Of a DNA stretch of 64,000 nucleotides, positions 26,163 through 34,801 are shown one piece after another. The stretch lies in the NCBI RefSeq assembly GCF_013177695.1, contig NZ_WOEY01000027.1, positions 62,001-126,000 on the forward strand, given 5' to 3'. The position numbers and the translations under genes are program-made. This DNA comes from Paraburkholderia solitsugae. Lineage in GTDB: Bacteria > Pseudomonadota > Gammaproteobacteria > Burkholderiales > Burkholderiaceae. The notes under the pieces are model-generated. The model saw only the letters and a program-made list of their open reading frames with translations. It did not search any database and had not been told where the DNA came from. How positions within the stretch are numbered: the stretch's first letter is position 1; every line of letters starts with the position of its first letter.

Positions 26163-28397
26163 ATGGCAATTAACTTCGAAAACCGCTATACCGACGTGTC
26201 CAGATCGGACGAGCTGCATCTGTCGGACTATCTGCGCACGATCGTGAGGGGCTGGCGCACGATCGTAATGGTGACGCTGATCGCACTCGCGCTGGGGTGC
26301 GCGTATGCGTTCCTCGCGCCGCCGACGTATCGCGCGGATGTCCTGTTCCACGTCGAGGACAAGACGGCGAACGCTAACGCGAACGGCAAGGATTCCTTGC
26401 CGCCGCTTACCGGCATGTTCGACACCAAGCCCTCGACGGCGGCGGAGATCGAGCTGCTGAAGTCGCGGCTCGTCACCGAGGAAACGGTCAAGAGCCTGCA
26501 CCTCGACATTATGGCTGCGCCGCGCACTCTGCCGTTCATCGGCGGGATGGTCGCGGGATTGGTGAACGGGCAATGGGGCTTCAGGTTGCCGTCGTTCATC
26601 AACCTGTCGGGCTACGCATGGGGTAACGAGAGCATTGCCGTGTCGCGCTTCGACACCACGAAGGAGTTTTACGACACGCCCTTCACGCTGATTGCGGGCG
26701 AGGGTGGTTCATACGTGCTGCGCGACAAGAACGGTATCGCGATTCTCTCCGGCCATGTCGGCGAGACCGTGGAAACCGACACCGCCGACGGCCCGATCGC
26801 GTTGCACGTCGACAAGCTGGTCGGCGCGCCCGGCTCGCGTTTCGAACTGCAGCGCGCCTCGACGCTGGGGACCGTGGACCGCCTGCAAAAGGCACTCGTG
26901 GTCGCCGAGACCACGCTGCAATCCGGCGTGATCCGCACGAGCCTCGAAGGCGGCGACCCCGCACTGACCGCGGCGATCGTCAACAGCATGGCGCGCGAAT
27001 TCGTGCGTCAGGATGTGGAGAGCCGTTCGACCGAAGCGGAGCACATGCTGGCCTTCCTCGATCAGCAACTGCCTGGCTTGCGCAAGGAACTCGACGACGC
27101 CGAGCAACGCTATAACAAGTTCCGCAACCAGCACGGCACGGTCGATCTCGGTGAAGAGAGCCGTCTGCTGCTGCAGCAGGTGGTCGACAACAAGACCAAG
27201 CTGCTCGATCTGCAGCAGCAACGCGCGGAGATGTCGCAGCGCTTCACGGCGAATCACCCCGCGGTGGCCGCGCTCGATGCACAGATTGCTGAGTTGCAGA
27301 ACGCGGCGGCCAGCATGAACCGCAGCGTGGCCGTGATGCCGGATACCGAGCAGACCGCATTGCGCCTGCTGCGCGACGTGCACGTCGACACGGAGCTCTA
27401 TACCAATCTGTTGAACAGCGCGCAGCAACTCCGGGTGGCGAAAGCCGGCCAGGTGGGCAACGTGCGGGTGGTGGACTTCGCCGAAACGCCTGACGAGCCC
27501 GTTCGTCCGAAGCGCGTGCTGGCGATTCTGATCTCGCTCGGCGGCGGCGTGATGATCGGCATCATGCTGACCTTCTTCAAGCGCGCGATGTACGGCGGCG
27601 TGGAACGTCCGGACGAACTCGAAGCGGTGCTCGGCGTGCCGGTGTTCGCGATCGTGCCGCGCAGCCAGACTCAGCTGCGTTTGCAGGAAAACGTCATGCT
27701 GCGCCGTCGCGGGCTTCATGTGCTCGCGCAGCAGGCGCCGGAAGACATCGCCGTGGAAGGCGTGCGCAATCTGCGGACCTCGTTGCAGTTGTCGCTCGAT
27801 CACGCCGAGAACAACGTCGTGATGATCACGGGTTCGCGGCCCGACACCGGCAAGTCGTTCCTGTCGGTGAATCTGGCGGCGCTGGTGGCGTCGGCGAACA
27901 AGCGGGTGCTGATTATCGACGGCGACATGCGGCGCGGCGATGTCCATTCGCATTTCGGCATCGGCCATCAGCCGGGGCTCTCGGACGTGCTGAGCGGCGG
28001 CGATCTTGGGGCCATGATCCAGCGCGACGTGCTGCCCGGACTGGACGTGCTCGCCAAGGGCACGCTGCCCTCGCATCCGTCTGAATTGCTGATGAGCAAG
28101 CGCTTCGAAACCATGCTCGAAGAATTGAAATCGCACTACGACATCGTGATCGTCGACACGCCACCGGTGCTCGCTGTGACCGACTCGACGGTGATCGGCA
28201 AGTACGCCGGCACGACGCTGCTGGTGGTGCGCCACGGCCGCCATCCGCTGAACGAGATTGCCGAGACGGCCAAGCGCCTCTTCAATGGCGGCGTATCGCT
28301 CAAAGGCGTGTTGCTCACCGATGTGCCTCAGGAAGCGGCATTCCTCGGTTCTGGCTATCAGGGCGGTTATTACGGTTACGACAGCATCGCCGGCTAA
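26163..28397 (+). CDS. Polysaccharide co-polymerase / tyrosine autokinase (Wzc/BceF-like)
   Basis: A 744-residue inner-membrane protein that controls EPS chain length and export. It begins with a Wzz-type domain between two membrane helices (first about 30-50, second near 455-475), with a long periplasmic coiled-coil region (about 280-400). The cytoplasmic BY-kinase domain has Walker A GSRPDTGKS (557-565), Walker A' LIIDGDMRRG and Walker B IVIVDTPPVL. The C-terminus has a tyrosine cluster, YQGGYYGYDSIAG, the usual autophosphorylation site. ATG 26163 is preferred to the GTG at 26154. No Wzb-type phosphatase gene is adjacent, which is unusual for such systems. Confidence 0.92.
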   Translation: MAINFENRYTDVSRSDELHLSDYLRTIVRGWRTIVMVTLIALALGCAYAFLAPPTYRADVLFHVEDKTANANANGKDSLPPLTGMFDTKPSTAAEIELLKSRLVTEETVKSLHLDIMAAPRTLPFIGGMVAGLVNGQWGFRLPSFINLSGYAWGNESIAVSRFDTTKEFYDTPFTLIAGEGGSYVLRDKNGIAILSGHVGETVETDTADGPIALHVDKLVGAPGSRFELQRASTLGTVDRLQKALVVAETTLQSGVIRTSLEGGDPALTAAIVNSMAREFVRQDVESRSTEAEHMLAFLDQQLPGLRKELDDAEQRYNKFRNQHGTVDLGEESRLLLQQVVDNKTKLLDLQQQRAEMSQRFTANHPAVAALDAQIAELQNAAASMNRSVAVMPDTEQTALRLLRDVHVDTELYTNLLNSAQQLRVAKAGQVGNVRVVDFAETPDEPVRPKRVLAILISLGGGVMIGIMLTFFKRAMYGGVERPDELEAVLGVPVFAIVPRSQTQLRLQENVMLRRRGLHVLAQQAPEDIAVEGVRNLRTSLQLSLDHAENNVVMITGSRPDTGKSFLSVNLAALVASANKRVLIIDGDMRRGDVHSHFGIGHQPGLSDVLSGGDLGAMIQRDVLPGLDVLAKGTLPSHPSELLMSKRFETMLEELKSHYDIVIVDTPPVLAVTDSTVIGKYAGTTLLVVRHGRHPLNEIAETAKRLFNGGVSLKGVLLTDVPQEAAFLGSGYQGGYYGYDSIAG

Positions 28398-28487
28398 GGG
28401 TTGATGCGGCGGCGGCCCCATGACGGGGCCGGCCACTCGACCGTGCTATGGCACGGACATCGCAAAGTGCAATGAGGAGAGAGCTCC

Positions 28488-29606
28488 ATGAAACGTAAGG
28501 TCGCGTTGATCACCGGTATCACTGGACAGGACGGGTCGTATCTGGCCGAGCTGCTGCTCAGCAAGGATTACGACGTACATGGCATCAAACGCAGGTCATC
28601 GCTGTTCAATACAGACCGGATCGATCATCTCTATCGCGACCCGCATGACCCCGACCAGCGACTCTTTTTGCATCACGCCGACCTGACCGACTCGACCAGC
28701 ATTCTGCGCGTGATCCAGCGGGTCGAGCCCGACGAGATCTACAACCTCGCGGCGCAGAGCCACGTGGCGGTGTCGTTCGAGGAACCGGAATACACGGCCA
28801 ATGCGGACGGCCTTGGCGCCTTGCGAATTCTCGAGGCGATCCGCATTCTGGGGCTGCAGCACAAGACGCGCTTTTATCAGGCTTCCACCTCGGAGCTATA
28901 CGGCCTTGTGCAACAGGTGCCGCAGTCCGAGACCACGCCGTTCTATCCGCGCAGTCCGTATGCGGTCGCCAAGCTGTTTGCCTACTGGACCACGGTCAAT
29001 TACCGCGAGGCCTACGGGCTCTACGCCTGCAACGGGATTCTGTTCAATCACGAATCGCCGGTGCGGGGCGAGACCTTCGTCACGCGCAAGATCACGCGCG
29101 CCGTGGCGCGCATCGCGGTGGGCATGCAGAAGACCTTGTATCTCGGCAATCTGTCGGCGTTGCGCGACTGGGGCCACGCGCGCGACTACGTGGAGATGCA
29201 ATGGCGCATGCTGCAACAGGAGCAGCCGGAGGACTACGTCATCGCCACCGGCGTGCAGTACAGCGTGCGTGAGTTCGTTCAGCACGCCGCCGCCGAGTTG
29301 GGTGTCACGGTGCGTTTCGAGGGCAGCGGCGTGGATGAGGTCGGCATTGTCGAGAAGGTGGACGGGCGCGAGATCAAGATGTCGCCCGGCGACGTGATCG
29401 TGCGTGTCGATCCGCGCTACTTCCGGCCCGCCGAAGTCGAGACGCTGCTGGGCGATCCGTCGAAAGCCCATGCGCAGCTCGGCTGGAAGCCGACTACGCC
29501 GTTCAGCGCGCTCGTCAAGGAAATGGTGCGGGCGGACTATCAGATTGCAAGACGTGACGCGCTTGTCACGCTGGCCGGCTTCACGGCACTGGAACATCAC
29601 GAGTAA
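28488..29606 (+). CDS. gmd: GDP-mannose 4,6-dehydratase
   Basis: A 372-residue NADP-dependent dehydratase converting GDP-mannose to GDP-4-keto-6-deoxymannose. It shows the Rossmann loop [17 protein letters not shown] (8-24), the family marker [19 protein letters not shown], and the catalytic Tyr/Lys motif [26 protein letters not shown] and the [17 protein letters not shown] segment follow. The product feeds the GDP-fucose synthase gene that starts five bases later. The ATG has a strong GAGGAGAGAG ribosome-binding site. A partial sigma-54-like sequence just upstream (28449-28464) sits too close to the start codon to be convincing. Confidence 0.95.
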   Translation: MKRKVALITGITGQDGSYLAELLLSKDYDVHGIKRRSSLFNTDRIDHLYRDPHDPDQRLFLHHADLTDSTSILRVIQRVEPDEIYNLAAQSHVAVSFEEPEYTANADGLGALRILEAIRILGLQHKTRFYQASTSELYGLVQQVPQSETTPFYPRSPYAVAKLFAYWTTVNYREAYGLYACNGILFNHESPVRGETFVTRKITRAVARIAVGMQKTLYLGNLSALRDWGHARDYVEMQWRMLQQEQPEDYVIATGVQYSVREFVQHAAAELGVTVRFEGSGVDEVGIVEKVDGREIKMSPGDVIVRVDPRYFRPAEVETLLGDPSKAHAQLGWKPTTPFSALVKEMVRADYQIARRDALVTLAGFTALEHHE

Positions 29607-29611
29607 CGGCG

Positions 29612-30568
29612 ATGAACAAACACGCACGCATCTTCGTCGCGGGCCACCGCGGCATGGTCGGCTCCGCGCTGGTCCGGCGGCTGAATGCCGAGGGTTACCA
29701 CAATGTCGTCACGCGTTCGAGAGCGGAGCTCGACCTCACGGATCAGGCTGCCGTGAACCGCTTCTTCGAGCAGGAAAAGATCGACGTGGTGCTGCTCGCG
29801 GCCGCGCGCGTGGGCGGCATTCTCGCCAACGCGTCGCAGCCGGGTGAATTCATTTACGAAAACCTGGTGATCGAAACCAACGTGATTCACGCCGCGTTTC
29901 GTGCTCAGGTCGACCGGCTGGTGTTCTTCGGTTCGTCGTGCATTTATCCGAAGGAATGTCCGCAGCCGATCCGCGAGGCGTATCTGTTGACCTCGCCGCT
30001 CGAGCCGACCAACGACGCCTACGCGATTGCGAAGATCGCCGGTCTCAAGCTATGCGAGGCGTACAACCGTGAATACAACACGCAGTACGTCTCGTTGATG
30101 CCGACCAATCTGTACGGCCCTAACGACAACTACGACCTGAACAGCAGCCATGTTTTGCCGGCGCTGCTGAGGAAGGCGCACGAAGCGAAAGTGAACGGAT
30201 CCGCGACCTTGACGGTGTGGGGATCGGGCACGCCGCGCCGGGAGTTTCTGCACGTCGACGATCTCGCCGCGGCGACGCTCTTCGTGCTCGAACACAATGT
30301 GACAGAAGGCCTGTTCAACGTCGGGGTGGGTGAAGACCTGTCGATTCGCGAGCTGGCCGAATGTATCTGCAAGGTGGCCGGCTTCGAGGGCGAACTTGTT
30401 TTCGACGCCTCCAAACCCGACGGCACGCCGCGCAAGTTGCTTGACGTATCGCGGCTCGCGCAAATGGGTTGGCACGCGACCATTGGCCTTGAAGAGGGCA
30501 TCGCGTCCACGTATCGGGAATTCGTTGAGTTACACGCTGGCTCGACACCCGCCGCCATGCAGGCCTAG
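29612..30568 (+). CDS. fcl: GDP-L-fucose synthase
   Basis: A 318-residue SDR-superfamily epimerase/reductase that turns GDP-4-keto-6-deoxymannose into GDP-L-fucose. It has the [10 protein letters not shown] cofactor loop (11-20), [37 protein letters not shown] with the catalytic serine and cysteine, and DAYAIAK with the Tyr-Lys pair. Length is typical. It lies five bases after gmd, so the pair is translated from one mRNA. With manC it shows that L-fucose is a constituent of the polymer. Confidence 0.94.
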   Translation: MNKHARIFVAGHRGMVGSALVRRLNAEGYHNVVTRSRAELDLTDQAAVNRFFEQEKIDVVLLAAARVGGILANASQPGEFIYENLVIETNVIHAAFRAQVDRLVFFGSSCIYPKECPQPIREAYLLTSPLEPTNDAYAIAKIAGLKLCEAYNREYNTQYVSLMPTNLYGPNDNYDLNSSHVLPALLRKAHEAKVNGSATLTVWGSGTPRREFLHVDDLAAATLFVLEHNVTEGLFNVGVGEDLSIRELAECICKVAGFEGELVFDASKPDGTPRKLLDVSRLAQMGWHATIGLEEGIASTYREFVELHAGSTPAAMQA

Positions 30569-30687
30569 GCGCGCACGGAAGGCCGTGGAGCGCGATTCCG
30601 GAATTGAGATTGTAGGGACGCGTGGGGCGTTTCGCGCGAGTCGCGTGCAACGCACACAGGGACGATTTTTCGAGGAGTTGAATAAAA

Positions 30688-31830
30688 ATGACTGCGTCAG
30701 TCACGATCTTCCACAACGTCGTATGGTCGCGTCACAAGGGTGTCGTGTTCTCCGCTTTGCATAACATTTCGTCGACCGGCGCGATTCGCTATTCGATGGT
30801 GCAGATCGCGGATACCGAACACGATCGTGTCGGCTTTTCAGATGTCGACTATTCGTACCATCGCTATCCGATGCACAAGTTGTTCGACGGTTGCTACGAG
30901 GATGTGCCGACGCTGAAGATGATCGCGCGGCTCACCTGGGAGGTCCTGCGGACCAAGTCGGACCTGATCGTTCTGCCGGGCTACCACCGTCCGGAATACT
31001 GGGCGATGCTGGCGGCGTGCATCGTGACCGGCAAGCGGCGTGCGGTGTTCTGCGATTCGACCGCGCGCGACCGGCCCAAGAAGCTGCTGACGTCGATTCC
31101 GAAGCGCGTGTTCTTCTCGCTCTGTGACGGCTATTTCGGCTTCGGTGAGCGCAGCCGCGAGTATCTGCTGTCACTCGGGGCGAAGGGCGACAAGATTTTC
31201 GTGCCGTGTCAGGCCGCCGCATTGCCCGGCTCGTTCTCGCCGGAGCGCGCGCTGGTCGAGCGGGTCGCCGCGCGCGCCGGCAATCCGCCGGTGTTTCTCT
31301 ATGTGGGCCGTCTCTCGGAAGAGAAAGGCATCGGCACGCTGATCGAGGCGTTCGCCGGCTTGCGGCGGCGTATTCCAGCGGCGAAGTTGCGCATTGTCGG
31401 CACAGGGCCGATGGCGGAGAGACTGCACGAGGAAGTAGCCAAGCTCGACCTGGGCGACGCCGTCACCTTCGCCGGCAGTTTGCAGGACGAGCCGCTCACC
31501 CGCGAGTATTACGGCGCGACCTGCATGGTGCTGCCGAGCTACAGCGAGCCGTGGGGACTCGTCGTCAACGAGGCGCTCGCGCATGGCTGCCCGGCGGTGG
31601 TCAGCGAGAGTTGCGGCTGTGTGCCGGAACTGGTGATCGACGGCGTAAGCGGCTATGCATTCACGGCGGGCGACGTCGCCGGACTGCAGCGCACGATGCT
31701 CAAGGCGATGGAGGCGTTCGCCGACGCCGGCGGCACGGCGCGCCGTTGCATGGATGTGATTCGCCGATTCGATCCCCCTACCGCCGCAGCCAATATCGCT
31801 CGTGGCTGCGCGCTGATGCTGAGCGACTGA
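30688..31830 (+). CDS. Glycosyltransferase, GT4 family
   Basis: A 380-residue GT-B glycosyltransferase. The C-terminal donor domain is clear: FLYVGRLSEEKGIGTLIEAFAGL, LRIVGTGPMAERL, then VLPSYSEPWGLVVNEALAHGCPAVVSESCG with the E-x7-E-type motif EPWGLVVNE. The N-terminal half lacks the usual glycine-rich loop and starts ASVTIFHNVVWSRHKGVVFSAL. It probably adds an internal sugar of the repeat unit; the donor is unknown. Start ATG is preceded by CGAGGAG. It lies 119 bases after fcl and 55 bases before the WcaI-like gene, in the same direction. Confidence 0.87.
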   Translation: MTASVTIFHNVVWSRHKGVVFSALHNISSTGAIRYSMVQIADTEHDRVGFSDVDYSYHRYPMHKLFDGCYEDVPTLKMIARLTWEVLRTKSDLIVLPGYHRPEYWAMLAACIVTGKRRAVFCDSTARDRPKKLLTSIPKRVFFSLCDGYFGFGERSREYLLSLGAKGDKIFVPCQAAALPGSFSPERALVERVAARAGNPPVFLYVGRLSEEKGIGTLIEAFAGLRRRIPAAKLRIVGTGPMAERLHEEVAKLDLGDAVTFAGSLQDEPLTREYYGATCMVLPSYSEPWGLVVNEALAHGCPAVVSESCGCVPELVIDGVSGYAFTAGDVAGLQRTMLKAMEAFADAGGTARRCMDVIRRFDPPTAAANIARGCALMLSD

Positions 31831-31885
31831 AGCGCCTTACGGCCCCGTTGCGCATGCGCAGCGTTAACACGTTCTGGCAGCCACA

Positions 31886-33223
31886 ATGAAGATCCTGATC
31901 TACGGCCTCAACTACGCGCCCGAACTGACGGGAGTGGGCAAGTACACGGCGGAGATGGCTGTGCTGCTGGCCGGCCGCGGTCACGAGGTTCGTGTGGTGT
32001 GCGCGCCGCCCTATTACCCTGATTGGTGCGTTGCCGCAGGCTACGTGTCCTGGCGGTATCAGCGCGAGGAGCGCGACGGCGTGACGATCTGGCGCGCACC
32101 GCTGTGGGTGCCGGCGCGCCCCAGCGGGCTGAAGCGGATGGTGCATCTGGCGAGCTTCGCGGCCAGCTCGTTGCCGCTGCTCGCCCGGCAGATGCTGTGG
32201 CGCCCCGATGCGGCGATGCTGATCGCGCCGACCCTGATGTGCGCGCCTGCTGCACTGGCGCTCGCGCGACTCGCTGGTGCGAGTGCGTGGCTGCATATTC
32301 AGGACTTCGAGGTCGATGCGGCTTTCGATCTGGGTCTGCTGAAAAGCTCGCGCGCAGCCCGCGTGGCGCGCTGGATCGAAAGCACGCTGCTGCGGCGCTT
32401 CGATACCGTGTCGTCGATTACGCCGCAGATGAGTGCGCGTGCGGTGGTCAAGGGTGTCGAGCCATCGCGGGTCGTGTCCTTGCCCAACTGGGTCGATGTG
32501 TCGACCATTTTTCCGCTTGCGCGCGCGAGCGACTACCGGCGTGTACTGGGCATTCCGGTGGACCAGAAGGTGGTGCTGTACTCGGGCAACATGGGCGCGA
32601 AACAGGGCATCGAAACGCTCGCCGATGCGGCGGCGTTGCTTGCCACACGGGCCGATGTCACCTTCGTTTTCTGCGGCAGCGGCGCTGCGAAAGCGAGCTT
32701 GATCGAGCGCTGCGCGGGATTGACGAACTGCGTTTTTATTCCGCTGCAACCGGTGGAACACCTGAACGAACTGCTCAACCTCGCCGACATTCATGTTCTG
32801 CCGCAACGTGGCGATGCCGCTGATCTGGTGATGCCTTCGAAGCTCACCGGCATGTTCGCCAGCGGGCGCGCGGTGGTGGCCATGGCGCGGCACGGCACGG
32901 GTCTCTACGACGCGGTGTCGCCGCGCGGCGTGGTCGTGCCGCCGGACAACGTCAAGGCATTAGTGGCGGCAATCACCGTGCTGGTGAGCGATCGCGAACG
33001 CCGCGCGGCGCTCGGCCGGGCCGCACGCCATTATGCGGAGCGCGCGCTATCGCCGGAGTCGACGATTCGCACCTTCGAAGAGCGGCTCGCGACGCTGGTT
33101 CGTAAGCCTCGCGGCGAGCTTGCGCACGTGGAGCCGCCGTATTTTGATGCCTCGAGATCTTCAACCGCTGTGGCCGGGCGGCGGCGCAAGCCGGCTACAA
33201 CGGAGGAAGCCGCGCCGGATTGA
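31886..33223 (+). CDS. Glycosyltransferase, WcaI/WbuB-like (GT4; possible fucosyltransferase)
   Basis: A 445-residue GT4 enzyme. MKILIYGLNYAPELTGVGKYTAEMA and the block CAPPYYPDWCVAAGY closely resemble the WcaI family of colanic-acid transferases, in which WcaI is assigned as a fucosyltransferase. The donor domain shows VLYSGNMGAKQGIETLADAA and VLPQRGDAADLVMPSKLTGMFASGRAVVA. Co-location with gmd/fcl supports GDP-fucose as donor, but this is inferred from family and context. It lies on the inner-membrane cytoplasmic face. The C-terminal 30 residues are basic and probably disordered. Confidence 0.87.
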   Translation: MKILIYGLNYAPELTGVGKYTAEMAVLLAGRGHEVRVVCAPPYYPDWCVAAGYVSWRYQREERDGVTIWRAPLWVPARPSGLKRMVHLASFAASSLPLLARQMLWRPDAAMLIAPTLMCAPAALALARLAGASAWLHIQDFEVDAAFDLGLLKSSRAARVARWIESTLLRRFDTVSSITPQMSARAVVKGVEPSRVVSLPNWVDVSTIFPLARASDYRRVLGIPVDQKVVLYSGNMGAKQGIETLADAAALLATRADVTFVFCGSGAAKASLIERCAGLTNCVFIPLQPVEHLNELLNLADIHVLPQRGDAADLVMPSKLTGMFASGRAVVAMARHGTGLYDAVSPRGVVVPPDNVKALVAAITVLVSDRERRAALGRAARHYAERALSPESTIRTFEERLATLVRKPRGELAHVEPPYFDASRSSTAVAGRRRKPATTEEAAPD

Positions 33224-33254
33224 TCCGGCAAGCGGCCATCTCATGAATGGGATA

Positions 33255-33773
33255 TCACCACGGGGATTTGTAGACGGCGTGCTTGCCCGCATCGTACGGA
33301 TCGGCGTAAGTGGCTTTCGCTGCGCCATCGGGCATCAAGCCGTCGGCTGCATTCGGACCGCCCGGCTGGCCGGCCACGCGCACCTTGCCGTTGGCGGCGG
33401 CCTGCGCCTTGTTGCGTTGTTGGCCCTTGCCCACAGCCGGCTGACCGCCTTGCCCTCCCAACACCGTCATGCGTTGTTCGTCGAGCAGCGCGGCCTGCTG
33501 GGCGTCGGCGGTATTGCCTTGTTGCGCGTCTGGCGAACCGTAATCGCGCGGCGCGCCGAGCAACTGGGCTTCGCTGTTGCGATGCGCGGCGCCGGGATTG
33601 GCGGGTGCCGCCGGGGTGGGGGGGCCGTAGCTGGTCGCAGCCGTAGCGGCAAGGGCCGGTGCAGCGGGCGCGGGTGCTGCGTTCTGCGCGAGCGCCGGCG
33701 CGGTGCATGTGCCGATGTAGGTGGCGATGGCGAGAAGCAGCAGGGTGGTGGTACGCGGAAACGAGATGGTCAT
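33255..33773 (-). CDS. Exported Ala/Pro-rich protein of unknown function
   Basis: A 172-residue protein with a good signal peptide (hydrophobic core LLLLAIATYIGTCTAPALAQ, cleavage after ALA). A low-complexity Ala/Pro/Gln mature region follows, ending in a more ordered tail, ATYADPYDAGKHAVYKSPW. It overlaps an open frame on the plus strand, but the signal peptide and the well-formed tail favour this strand. I recognise no domain. It is transcribed against the flanking EPS genes and its start lies in the upstream region of the acetyltransferase, so the two may share a control region. Confidence 0.65.
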   Translation of the reverse strand: MTISFPRTTTLLLLAIATYIGTCTAPALAQNAAPAPAAPALAATAATSYGPPTPAAPANPGAAHRNSEAQLLGAPRDYGSPDAQQGNTADAQQAALLDEQRMTVLGGQGGQPAVGKGQQRNKAQAAANGKVRVAGQPGGPNAADGLMPDGAAKATYADPYDAGKHAVYKSPW

Positions 33774-33949
33774 CGTATGCCCCAGGAAGATGCGGTCTCA
33801 ATAGAGCTATCGTGCGCCAACCGGCACGTGTGCAGCCGCCAAAACGCTTGCCCGTACGGCCATGAAACCAGGGTCAGTAAGGACTAGTAACATAATGTAA
33901 CCATGATGCGCGGGCATGTCGATTCCCGTTCGTGGTGTGGAGAAAGATG

Positions 33950-34570
33950 ATGGGTAACGTTGCCGACGATCCGCAGATCGGGCGCATGCCGGAAGTCGAC
34001 GGTGTTCGCGAGGAGGGCCGTGTCATCGATCTGAGCCGCGCGGGAAAGGGAAACTATTGCGCGAAGCGCGGTGCCCTGATCGAGCTCATCTGGTTTGTCG
34101 TTGAAGCCTGCGTGATCAACAACAAGCTGCTGCCGTTTTCCTCGGTCCGGGTTGCGCTGTTACGCCTGTTCGGCGCGAAGATCGGCATGGGTTGCCGCTT
34201 CGTGCACCCATTGCGTGTGAAGTCGCCGTGGAATCTGGAAGTGGGCAATAACTGCTGGTTCGGCGTCGACGTCTGGATCTACAACCAGGCGCTGATTCGC
34301 ATCGGCTCGAACGTCTGTATTTCCCAGGGGACGTTCCTGAGTGCCGGCTCTCACGACATGAGCACCACGATGGATCTGCGCGTGGCGCCGATCGTCATCG
34401 AGGATGGCGTCTGGATCACGTCGAAATGTGTTGTGCAGATGGGTGTGACGATCGGCCGGTCGGCCGTGGTGACGCCCTTGTCCGTCGTCCATCGTTCACT
34501 CGATCCAGAGGGCGTGTATGGCGGCAATCCCTGTCGTTTTATCAGGAAACGGTTCGATTCCGTGACCTGA
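33950..34570 (+). CDS. WcaF-like acetyltransferase, left-handed beta-helix
   Basis: A 206-residue putative O-acetyltransferase of the colanic-acid WcaF group. The N-terminal helix LIELIWFVVEACVINNKLLPFSSVRVALLRLFGAKIG is typical of the group. Hexapeptide-repeat strands follow (IGMGCRFVHPLRVKSPWNLEVGNNCWFGVDVWIYN; ISQGTFLSAGSHD with the catalytic-type His; VVTPLSVV). It probably acetylates a sugar of the repeat unit using acetyl-CoA. ATG 33950 has GGAG seven bases upstream; ATG 33947 and GTG 33932 are alternatives. A small hairpin (34590-34605) follows the stop. Confidence 0.85.
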   Translation: MGNVADDPQIGRMPEVDGVREEGRVIDLSRAGKGNYCAKRGALIELIWFVVEACVINNKLLPFSSVRVALLRLFGAKIGMGCRFVHPLRVKSPWNLEVGNNCWFGVDVWIYNQALIRIGSNVCISQGTFLSAGSHDMSTTMDLRVAPIVIEDGVWITSKCVVQMGVTIGRSAVVTPLSVVHRSLDPEGVYGGNPCRFIRKRFDSVT

Positions 34571-34801
34571 AGCACAGATAGAGAACCGCAGCGTTTATAC
34601 GCTGAGGAGGCCAAGTCGTTGACACGCCGGAATGCCGCCGGACGCAGTGGGATTGTTGTCGATCGATTCTGTTGATCGACGCCCGCGGCGATGCCGATGC
34701 TGTGTCCGGAAACGACATGTGCGTGGTTTGCTTGCCAGCCCCGGTTGGATGAGTAGCCGGATTGACGCATTCAGAGATGCGTGAAAAAGATGGGAGTAGG
34801 G

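Noticed and set aside
26709..28436. Minus-strand frame of about 575 codons opposite the Wzc-like kinase
   Set aside because: It is His/Arg/Gln-rich low-complexity, while the plus strand carries a complete kinase with Walker motifs. It is a shadow frame.
28449..28464. TGGCACGGACATCGCA as a sigma-54 promoter for gmd
   Set aside because: Good sequence match, but transcription would start on top of the gmd ribosome-binding site, 13 bases before the ATG, so it is probably chance.
33033..33887. Plus-strand frame of 284 codons opposite the exported Ala/Pro-rich protein
   Set aside because: It overlaps the WcaI-like gene and reads as Arg/Gly-rich; the minus-strand frame has a proper signal peptide. 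Some uncertainty remains.
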